Below, one piece after another: positions 35,661-47,700 of a stretch of DNA of 64,000 nucleotides (positions are counted from its first letter, which is position 1; every line of letters starts with the position of its first letter). Under the pieces are notes generated by a model. That model was not told the DNA's origin and searched no databases. It saw only the letters and a list, made by a program, of their open reading frames with translations. This DNA is from Tubiluchus corallicola. Its lineage: Eukaryota > Priapulida > Priapulimorpha > Priapulimorphida > Tubiluchidae. The stretch is from the NCBI GenBank assembly GCA_030141605.1, contig JAQGDQ010000396.1:1-64000 (forward strand), written 5' to 3'. The position numbers and the translations under genes were made by a program.

Positions 35661-38600
35661 GTATGTTTTTCACAATGATCTAAAAGCGAATGGCTTAATT
35701 TTATGAGACTATATCGTAAGTAGGCTAGGTTTATAATTACTGTAACTATGTTTGTTTGTATTATGGCAGCTATTGCTGCATATCATGTTTTTCGAGGTCT
35801 TGTTTCCCAAACTTAGAGTAGTTTCTTTTACAATGGACACAAAATTTGAAAACTTAACTCCTTTGCTTTTCTTTGAGACATCTTTCAAAATAAGTTCGGC
35901 GTTTATCGGATTATTCAATTTGTCTATTTTTATAAAGCTAAACCACTTTCTAAAGCTTCATTTATCAGTCTGTGAGATAAAAATCTTTAGAGCACACTGA
36001 AATTTCCGGTGCTAGAGTCCGGCTAATCCGTTTTTTATTTTGCTGTAATTCCCGTGGACAAGCTGTGTATTGTGTTAGTTGTAAACGGCCATTCACGACT
36101 CATAAGTAAAGTGAATTTAGTCTTTCATTAAGGCAGGATGCGTCTATCGTAAAGACTCTTGTCTTTGAAAGTTCATATGCACTGTAAGTTTCAAATTAGA
36201 ATAGCATAGGCTTTAAAGCTGAGAGCTTCCAAGAACATCGTTGATCAAACCATTGTTGACGCAGGTTTAAAAGTGTCAGAAATTGTTGGGCTATTGTTTT
36301 AATTTTCTTAATGTTTTTTATTTGTGCTCCAGGTATGTGAAGAAGAGCCATGTGATGACAGTGTGTTTACCTTAGCAATGAACTATCTTGACCGCTTATT
36401 GTCTGGTTTTTGCGCACGGAAAACCCAACTTCAACTATTAGGCACAGTCTGTCTGTTTCTGGCTTCCAAGCTCAAAGACACTGTAAATCTGACAGCAGAC
36501 AGATTGTCCTATTACACAGACTCTTCAGTGACAGTACAAGAAATTACTGTAAGTTTCATCTTTGCACAAAATTTATTTAGATCTAGAAAGTTGAACGGTG
36601 TTGAACTGTTGATCCTGGTCAGTGATTGTTGTTTTGATACGTCCAGAACCCAGTGTATTGCAGCAAATTAGTTTTTTGCTGTTCTTAATATCATGCCCAT
36701 TCTTCAAAACAGTAAGGTTTTATTTTATTAGCTTATTAATGAAGAAGCGTCCAAATTAAGCTGTTACAACAACTACCATTCCACAACTTTCCCAAAGTCT
36801 ATAGATGTGTTGTTACATGTGTGGTTAACAAACAAGTAACAACAACTGCTTCCAAGTAAATGCTTATCAGTTTGAACTACCTCCTGCAGTTTTCTATGTA
36901 TGTATGCAGTCAAAGTACTGTTTAAACGTACTGGCCTACCAGGCCTAATCTTAATATGTTTTATAACGCCTCGATCGTTGCTTAGATATTATGATAAAAG
37001 TAGCCAACGTGGGTGTAATTTGACAAGTCTGTGGTTATGTTTGAAGAGTCGTCCCAAGTATGCACTGCAGTCCCAAATATGTGTGGCTTGGTCCTTCCTA
37101 TGGTCACCCATGGATTTCTGAAAAAAATCTGATTTTTTGGACATCTATTGTTATCCTTTCTTTCGTATTGGTTGTCTTTTTATATGCAGAATATCAAGTT
37201 TATTGTAAATGTATTAATCTCATTCATTGGTGTTCAGCAATGGCAGCGGCGATGTAAAAAGCCATTGATGCAATGCAGTAATCCAGTTTGTCCTTTAAGT
37301 TAGAAACGGTCACTAGCACTATTTAAAACCGCCTGACAATGATAATTTTATGGTGTGGTGAAAAATTGTTCAACACTTCCTATTTACTGCTGGATTTGTG
37401 ATAGTTGCATTACCCTCCCAGAATCCTATCAATAAGTATATTCACTGTACCTGAGTTTTACTTTCATTTGATCAGACATTCTTTCTTTTTCGACTTAGAA
37501 CTTTTAATTAAATATTGTTGTTAGTCTCGGATTACTCCATTCTAGCTGTTTATCATATGTACGCGCACCTCTCTTCAAGGCTTTAAAGTTTTTTTTTTCA
37601 GAGCACTCTACAAACCAACTCTCATTGCCTCTCTTTAGTTTATCTACGACCTGATCGCCTTTCCTTTTTTTACTCAGTATTGTACTGGTACGTAGTGATA
37701 GCGCCTTGTCCATCACTCATTGTCATACACGTCAAATTGCTAATAGTTCGATAATAGAACCACAGGAATAAAATGACAGAATAAAAACATCCAGATAATC
37801 ACACCTATTCAGGTCACCTGTAATTAGCCTGCGCACGTCCCAATTAGTTTACCTGCCGCACGCTGCTGTTGTTGCTGCCGCCGCTTTTTAAGCTAAATAA
37901 TGAGTTTATTAATAAGACGAAAAATCTGCCTAGCTTACTGATGATAATTTGTGGGCTCAGTTTAAAAGAAAGTAATTGAGGCGTTTGGAGTTATTTTACA
38001 CGTGTGCTTACGAAACATTAATTTTGCATATATTTTGGATATTTATGATCCGTTACACAAGTACGTCACACATCAAAACATTAGCTATAAAGACCGGAAT
38101 TGTTAATAAGAAAACGTACGAGATTTTTTTCAGTTGTTTTCACTTACATCCACCTACATTTTCGTGTTAACATCTTTGCCAACTAGAAAAAACTACAAAA
38201 ACTTTTATGCAACCTTGTTAAATTTCGAAGTACCCAAGTTGGTGGTTCAGTGGTAGCACATTTGCTTTGTTGTGTAATATAAGCCTTAGTTTTGATGAAA
38301 AAAATATGTCATTTTGAAAAGAATTTGCCTTTTGTTTTACTATCACAAGTGAGAGGGTAGACGTCTGTCCCCAAAAAGTAACCTTAACTTGTTCCTGCCA
38401 AGGCTTGGCATTTCCTGATGTGCCAGTGCTAACCTAAGACTCAAAGCTCGTCTTAATACCTCTTCCTTCCTTAAATTTCTTTTTAAAGAAGCTTTGCTAT
38501 CTTCTCTTTCATTCAGCATAATACTTTTGTTATCTGAGGAATTTTCGAGGGAAACTATTCTTTCTTTCTTTGTACTTAAGAAAGACACACACACATGTGT

Positions 38601-41600
38601 ACACAATACATCTCACGACGATCCTCAACACGTGTGTGTGGGAGGCAGAAACGTCTTCAGAAATTTCTCCTCCAGCGAAGACGAGAGAGCCCATGATCAT
38701 TGTGAACAAAGGGATGATGATGTTTCAGTGGGCATGTCAGTCATGAGCATGAGCTGCCCTCGGCTTGACAGGCCAGCAAAAAACCCGTGAATGAAGGAGC
38801 TCAATCTCAGCTTTCCGGTGTCTGCATTCTTCAACTGCAAGAATTCAGCACTACAAAAAGCTGTTTTGGGTAGAAAATACCGCCCTTTGTAGCGAAATAT
38901 GTCGCTTTGCCGGTCGCTAGTGTGTAAACACGACCGGTGTCATACAGGGAACATTAACTCTTTGCTTTGTGAGAGAAATCAGTGATGGATATAATTGTGA
39001 CGGAGCTGATTTTTTATCAGTTTTGTCTTTAGACAAAATAAAAAAATTGGCCCTTTATCAAAATTCTCAGTACTGGCTAATACTTTAGCAACTAACAATT
39101 CTATTTCACTCTATTTTGCTGTTTGGCCACAGTTAGGCATGTTTGTATCGGCGCCCAAACTGAAAAGGTGCCAGGGCATTACATATGCGTTGCTAATGCG
39201 TTTCAACTTCAATGAGTTAAATTTGCAGGTTTCTAAAGTGAACTCCGTGCACTAGAATTTCTTTAAATTTTCTATTTGTATTAGCCAACAATTCCTGGCC
39301 CATATTTTAATAATTTCTTTTGACGTTTTGTTGAACGTCTTTTGTCTTTCTTTTGTCACTTAAGTGGATGCACAATCATAATACGTGCAGCAGGCATGCA
39401 CACCTCGTAATATGACAACACCCCATTGCTCATTTAATGAAATGGTGTCAAGAACGTCATCGGCTTGTCTTCTGTTGTCAATTTGTCTTAGCTACAACTA
39501 GCAGACACTATGACACTATCATTACTTATTTGCCATCATCATCATCATGTTTGTCATCGTTATTGTTGCCATCGCCATCCCTGTCATCATCATCATTATC
39601 GCCTCTGTCCCGTCAACATGACTGCAGCCCAACTTGACCAAAGCCTTGTCGCCATCTGTTATAATGGCAAATTTCCTTTGCAGACGTTATTAATTTTATT
39701 GCAAAAGGTAATTTTGAGGAACCAATAGGTTCAAGTCAGTCGGCGACTGTGTGGCTTTATCTCGTCTTCTCATACACAGGATGTCAACTATTGCAACTGC
39801 AATAAAAATACCTCTTTCGGTAATTTCAGTACTTTGCACAAAGTTACGGTTTTAATCATTCCTTTCACGACTCGGGGATGGCCGTTATGTGAACAAATCA
39901 CTTATTTCCACCTCCGAGTTTGTCGCTAAGAGACCAGACTGAAAAAATGTCCTGTTATCTGTAACGTTGTTATCGAACGTTGTCACTTAGGAAGGGGGCG
40001 GATTCACAAAATTCGTGTGTCCTTTTTGAAACCCAGTAAAAAGTTTATAGTTTTTTTGAGAACTGACAGATTTATTTTTTTGATAACAGATAACCTTGTA
40101 CTAACATTTTCGAAGAATCGCATATTTTCTATCCGGTAGAACCATTATATTCACTTACTCATTGTGTTTAGTTTCTGGCCTTTGCTCGTCAGTAATGTCT
40201 TTTTTATGTCTACATCTTGTCATTGTCAGTTTATCTGTAAACCAGTAGGTAGTCTGTGACTTCAAGCTCTGTAACTCTATATATAAATAATGAAAATTTC
40301 AAGAAATGTATATGTACCAAATGTGTATATACCAATATGTACCAAAAATACATATTAATTCCACATGTCATCAGACGACTAGGGCAACGTGAATGACTTA
40401 CTTTTTTTAAATCATTATTATTTTCTAAGCTAAGTAGACCTAGCAGAACTCATTTTGTTATGTCACTTAGTACATCAATTTGTTATCTCATTCATAAGCA
40501 AAATTCTTCTAATAGTGATCTTTGGAGCTCATTTAATACGCTTTTTAGCTGTTTTGGTGACTCGTAAATCTAGCAGTATTAGAATGAAGTTGAAGACATT
40601 TCTAATCCTTGATCGTGGATGCTCAAACGCATCTTAATTAATGTTTTTTGACCGAGTAAAAATGCCTTGACAGTTCAGTTTGCCTCTAGGGCAAGGCTTT
40701 TCTCTAACACCACATTATTGCGATTGCCATCACTTCCATTGCTTTTCTTCTATTCCGCTTAATGCATTTCTTTTTTTCATCTCATTATATCCTATATTAG
40801 GATATTATACCCGTGATGGGGGTTAGGGAATGTGCGTAAGCTGGGATCTGGCATTGTTTGCCTGTCGTAATTTGCAGAAATTGGGGATTCAGTTTGACAC
40901 GTGATGGACGTTTCCCAATTGTCAATGGTGATGCGTTGTCGGAAAGTGCTCTTTTCAATCTGTTGATGGTTTATTGTAATGGACAGATATGGCGGTTTTT
41001 TAATAAAAAGTGAGAAATCGGAATTTTCTCATGGCCAAGACTGTAAAATTGTGGTTGTTGTTGTTGTAGCAATGGTTACATACAAATGGTTATGCCATTG
41101 TGTTTGTGGTTTTGGATTTTGGTGCAATGGTGGCAGTGATGATTATGACGCGTGATGATAGTGATTATGACGATGATCATAATAGCGATACAACAAAGGC
41201 GACAACGATATTAAGCGACTGTACTAAGAACCAATCTGGATGGTTCGAGTTTCAGTTAATACAATGTCTGTAGATTGAAACGTTCTACTTTTTTGGTGAC
41301 AGTATTCTTATTTGTCTTTGTAAGAGACCTCGGCTATGTCATTTTCATGGAAAACCTTGAACTCTCGTTGTCTTCATAATGAGTACTACAACTCGCTGTA
41401 ATCCAACAATGATACAATTTAAGCTATTTGTACAAAATGCCATTGTCACTGACTGATAATACTTTGTGTAATTCTAACGAGTACACGAGCACAGTTAGAT
41501 CCTACTTTGTCAAAGCTCATAACTGAACAAGATTTCTTTGCACTGTATTAGGTGTCCTCTATCTCTCAGGGTGGGATCTTCTGTTAAGCTTTCACACCTA

Positions 41601-44600
41601 TTATGATGTAATGCACTTCACAATGGCCAAAGACACGGGTAACTAGATAGTATACTATGACAATGTCCTGTCACTACGATGGTCAAATCCTCCCACTTCT
41701 TGTGTGACTATATCTAAGCCTAATTGAACAATGGACTGTCATTAGTACGTACTTTGTGTGACAATGGCTTGTCATTGTCATCTGAGCAAGGACTCCAAGC
41801 TGTGAGAACAGAATCGGAATAAATCCTGGAATTATCCTGTCACAATCCTGACAATCAGTGCTGGGTCAGGCGCTAAGACAATGAAATAACTGTAAGAAGG
41901 TCGCGTTGTGTAAGACGCTCTCACGCGTCTTGTCAGCGTTAGATCAGGCACCCTCTTGTTTGATTCTGGTTGCTGAACAAATAGATGAAGATTTTCTCGA
42001 ATTCAGATTCCTTAGATAATGTGTTCATTTACGTCTGTCTTTGTTTATCGTTCAGTGCTTTTTTGTTCTAGCTAAAATTGATTTTGCAAATGCTAATCTT
42101 GCGCCTCTGTCTGTGATGGACTTATACTAACTTCCAAAATTCTTGTTTCTCTTCACTTGTGTGGAGTCTCATTCGTGTTTTGACTTTGGTCTCGCGTCTT
42201 CCTTAATTGAGCATTGGATTATACATTCCTGGTTTGGATTGACCCAAAATTTTTGATATAGCAAGAAATATATCACAGAAATATATGGCTGTACTAGTGC
42301 GCTGATATAGCAGTGCCAAGCATTCCTTAATAAAGTTTGTAACAGCAAATGGTCAAAGTACTCCAAGTCGTTTGGTTAGCATTTGTAATGATGCTAGCGC
42401 CACTCGTCATGCAAAAAATCCAGTCATATGTTGCCATACCTGAACTGTTACGTGTGGCTTTTGATTAGTCGATAGGTATCATAATTGTTTTTTACTTGGC
42501 AGGCAGGTAACCGCTATTCCACTCCACACCATTATATACTTTATTATTTTGCTTCAGGAATGGGAGGTGGTACTTCTGAGCAGATTACGGTGGGATCTGT
42601 CGGCGGTTACGGCGCTAGATTTTTTAGAACTGTTGATATCACGACTACAGATACCACCAGACAGAGCCCAGATGGTGAAGAGTCACAGTAAAACGTTTAT
42701 TGACCTATGTGCAACAGGTAGGTATCTGATTGTTTATGAAATTGATGGTTGTGATTAATTTAATGTATCAATTGTTACAATATAATTGATTGGTATTGTT
42801 GATGTAACGTTGCTTTGTATATTCAAGAATTGTCACTGTAACAAGGGATGTTTGTGTATGGTCTTAGTACTTCTTGTTTCGACCGACCATTTTTGTGCAT
42901 CACAGCACTATACAGAATAAAGTTGTAATTCAGACTTCAATGGTAGGACTTACTTATGTAGTTGACTGCAGTGTAATTCTTTACTAAGGATAATATTCTA
43001 AGACGAGACATTGATCTAGCAAAGGTGTCTCGATTACGTTCTGAACAAAATATCCGCACTCAGTGAGATAAAAGGCTTTATGTACATGAGCTGACTTCCT
43101 CGTATCACCGGTCCAACTGCTGAGCAGGTTTTGCGCCGCTTAACATAGGTAGTTAAACGTAGACCGTGACCACTCAGCTAATTTTTCAATCTGCAGCGAA
43201 AGATTAACTTACTTTTATTAATGATGTGTCTTTATTTGTTTGGCTAGCCCTGTGCATATTTAAAAAAACCGTTCTCAGAATGGGTGGCTCTGGGTTCGAT
43301 TAAAATGAATCGATTATACGTTTTGCTTTTGATTTCTCATTATATACTTTGCACTTTATCTTTTGATATTTATGCAAATAAAGACTTTGTATAATATGCG
43401 AATATCAGATAAAGACTTTGTATAAACTATTTTCTAAGAAACCAAAAAGGAAGAACCATAACTGTGTGCAAATGTACAACATTCTTGAACTGATATAAGC
43501 CATAATTACCTGTACGGTAGAAAATTTATACAACTATTTCAATTTCGTATGTCTTTCAATAAAAATTCCTTTCCAAATAGAGTCATACGTCATACACGAG
43601 TAGTTAGGTAGCTACAAATGGACGCCAAGAGATGAACGTTTAAGGATATCCATTTTCAACAAAATGTTGTTTGCGAATTAATTGTTTTAATGAAATTAAC
43701 ATGTTATAACAATCACCTGTCATTATCGCCTGTACTAAAGTCAAAAGTGCTTATTCAGGTTTATTTTATCAAAGTACTTATCCAGGTTTATTTTACCTGG
43801 TAACGCCAATCTAAATTTTTTACTTGTACATGTAGTTTAGTTTTTCAACGCTGCGTTTCTGCCTGTCATTTGTATACGTAGATTCTCGCAAAATAAACGT
43901 GACTGAACAGAGCTCTGCTCTTTTCTTTAGACACGGTCAACACGGTATAATGCATATGCTATATATAGAGACGGAAGTATTTTGTAGTGACACCAAGTGG
44001 CTTATTAGTTACTTGGTCACTGTCCGAGAGCAAACTAACTTCAAGTGACTACTGAATAAATTTACAAGAGAAAGTTTTTGTCTACCTGGATAATTAGTTG
44101 GTGGACATAGTGATTTAGGAAATAAGTGAATTGCTTCTCTGGGTGGTCAAGATTAATTTCATGATGGGTTGTCCAGTTGGTCAGTAGGACATCGTCAGCA
44201 ACAATAGAATGATACATGATTTGATAACAGGATGTCAATTAAGTTTATTTCCTTTCTTTCTTTAATGTCCCTTCTCTCTCTCTCGCTCATCAATTTTTCT
44301 TTCATTGTAATTTTTTCATTTATACATCGTTTTTCGTAGTTTTTCCTTGTAATTTTATTTTAAATGTGTGATGTTGTATTTTGTAAAATTAACTGTGGTT
44401 TGCAATAAAAGTATCAAATCTCTCACTTTCAATTTATTTCTCTCTTCCTCCTCGCTCTCTCTTTCTCTTTTTCTTTTTGACTCTTTATAATTTCATTTTC
44501 TGTATTCATTTAACTTTTATGATTCGCTGCGCTATTCTTTGTTTCTAATATTGGAAATATGTAAGGTATAATGTAATGTGATCGGAATAAAGTATTAAAT

Positions 44601-44640
44601 CAATTAAATCAAAATCATTAATCTGTCCTCTCCTCCACCC

Positions 44641-44693
<53 letters not shown>

Positions 44694-44698
44694 GTCTG

Positions 44699-44794
<96 letters not shown>

Positions 44795-47700
44795 TCTCTC
44801 TCTTTCCGTCTCCCTCCCCTCTCTAAATCATACCAAACCTCTCTTTTTCTCTCTTTGTCTCGTATCAGTTCTATCCCTGTTTCCCTTGCGCTTACTCTCT
44901 CTTTCACTCTCTTTTTGTTCTGTTTTTCTCTCTTTATTCTCTAGTGTTCTCTCTTTCGCTATTATTAATTTTGTGTTTTGCACTTGTAGTATGAAGTCAA
45001 AGATATATTATTTTGAATTTGTATCAAATTTGCTAGCATAATGCACGAGTTGTTCTGAACTCATTTTGCGAGTGATCCTTGTGAGATATCAACTGCATTC
45101 CAGTCTTTTAGACTAGCTTCGCTTGAGAATTGATGCAGTTTTTCAAGTAGCTTATTATGGATCCTTTTTGACTCTGTGAATTTAAAAGGACTAATTAGCT
45201 CAACAGAAACCTAATTCATCATAGTTGCTTATTGAAAGCAAAAGCGTGAGTTCCGTAGCTTGGGGCAGCAGCTTTTCCTGCAGTTTCGCACACTAACCCG
45301 CGTTTTGCAAGCCAAGCCAGGTCCAGAATGACCCTGGAGATACCATCAAGCATTTTGGCATTGTCCACCAGTGAGAGGCACCTGCGGGTCAAGAAAAATG
45401 AACTTTTATGATCCATGGTGGCCTAATTTGTTTGCCCTTGTCTTCGTAGAAATGCAAAATGTGGCTGCAATTTTTATGGCGTTTTAGCAACAGCTTTTTC
45501 AACGTGACATAATTGACATTTCCTGTTCTGCGTATGAAATAGCGGTGATGCCTAGATGGCCTGGGATAGGATATTGTGCAATTAATTATGTTAAACTTAC
45601 AAAGATAAGGCTTCATTAAACGTGTTCGCCATTTTCTGTCTGTAAAATAATTTGATGTTGTTCACTGTTAAGGTATTAACATACATTAATCATTTTCCTT
45701 CTTTTCCTGATTTATTATGTCATGTATCGCGTATCACTTACTGTTAAGAGTCGTTAGAAAATTTTAAAATAAGAAGAATTACACTTTTGACACTTGAAAC
45801 CTCCGTTTCCTCTTACCACCGTTGCCAGTCTGGGTGTTTTTATTGACCCTGCAAAAAGCACGTTAGTCCACATCGGGAGTCAGTACTTCCTGTCATAAAA
45901 TTTTTATCTTGTAAAATATACGTTTTATAATTCACCTGGATGGGAATTATCGAATATTTAAGGCAGGAAACGATTAAAGGTGCATACCTGTCAGGTAAAC
46001 GGCACATATCTTGCGAAATTGGTGGAATGAGTGAAGCTCTTATATTTCAGCACCAGCCATGACTTGCAGTCTAATTATTGCGTGAAATTAATTTATTTTG
46101 AAAATTATAAAAGGTTTCTTCTGGAAATCGTTCTATAGGATGAGTGTCTTTTTTGCTTTTGTTTTTAACCTGTTCTACCCTGGATTCACTGAACCCTTAG
46201 AGAATAGTAAAAAGGTACTCCAATTGTAATTTTTGGGGACAATTTTGACTTGCAGTTTGGCAGCCGTATAATAAATAATGTTGTCATCACACATAACAAT
46301 CCTAATTAACACTAACGATATAAAATAATTAGAAAGTGTGAAAAAGTATTGACCTCTCCATTGGAACTCGATCTAAGACATTTTGCTTTCTGGGCAACTA
46401 TGCTAAGCATTATGCTAACCACTAGCTATGCTAAAGCACTAAAGTAAATTAATAAATTAACTAATTTTGATTTCTCTTGCTATTTCGACATCGACTCTCC
46501 GCGCCACTCTCTGTAGCCTGGACAGATACCGACATGCAAGGAAAGAATTAATGTTGATTTTAGATAATGAATTTTGTCCACGCAAGCGTTCAGTGAATTT
46601 TTTCACCCTCTTTTATCTGGTTAGCCACCTCTATCACTTTGTTACTGAATAGAGGAGGATTTCATCTGTTCTGCCTCTGCATGACATTCTTATCCCTTTC
46701 ACTGGCCTCATTATCGTCTCAACAGAAGGAAGTTTCTACAATTTTAGGTTTTAGCACCGCAAAGAAAAGAGTTTTTATGACTTGTCTCTCTCAAAAGACT
46801 TGTTGTGACATATAGCCTTTCCAGACCGCGCCAACCGATAATTTTAAATAGTTTTCTTCATCAGAAGATGGCCAGCGAAATTAGCTGGTAACTTTTTTCA
46901 CAATGACATGCTTCATTTACATTGTTACGAGGTGGACATATAGCCCAAAATAGCTCTAAAGTGGTTTAATTTTAATGAAAGATGAAAGTTTTGTAGTGGA
47001 TTTAATGTTTGGTAAAATAAAAAAAGATAACTGCATTAAGTTGTATTAGATGCCAGTCACAGTTCATGTTTCATGTTTCTTAGTTTTTTTAATACTTTGA
47101 ATATACTGACCTACAATAAACAATCCTTTGACAGATTGCTAAAATCTCCTATCGATTAACTAAGCCTAGCTAAGATGGTATTTCCGATTCTCTGACAGCA
47201 GGATGAGCAATGTGCAGTTTAAACCTGGCAATTATCTCCCAATTTATGAAACACTTTCTTTACAAAGACGATCTTGTGTGTGGCCGAGAAAATCCCTACC
47301 GAGTCAGAACCAGAAAGGTTGACCATGAGACGTCTACTGGCAGTTTTTATGTGCTGTTCGTTTTTGAAAGTCTGGAACTCGTCCAATATTTCACACTTTG
47401 CACACAAAGACGTTTATGTAGACCGCCACCTATGGTAGTCTAATAATCTATTATGATAATAATGATGAAAAATGTTTAATACTGTTCACTTCATCTGTCT
47501 TTTTTGTAACAACAGAGATATAATTAATTTTAATGTTACAGAAGCAATTTGAATACATTTTTTGGGTATCACTTGCAATTATAACTTTTTCACATGGAAA
47601 AAAGAGAAGTACCCAAGTTCGTAAAAGATTTTAATCCAGGTTGCTGAGTATGTTTAATGCACAGTCTTGACATTTTCTGTGTATCACCCGTCTAAATTGG

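Larger units (their letters stand above)
36549..42557 (+). other. Cyclin D intron 2
   Basis: 6.0 kb. No coding exon recognised. Contains a tRNA-like A box at 38243-38253 (TGGTTCAGTGG), an inverted repeat with a forkhead-type site at 38910-38937, a CAT/ATC-rich tract at about 39530-39600 and a cluster of ACAATG motifs at 41620-41775. Confidence 0.6.
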
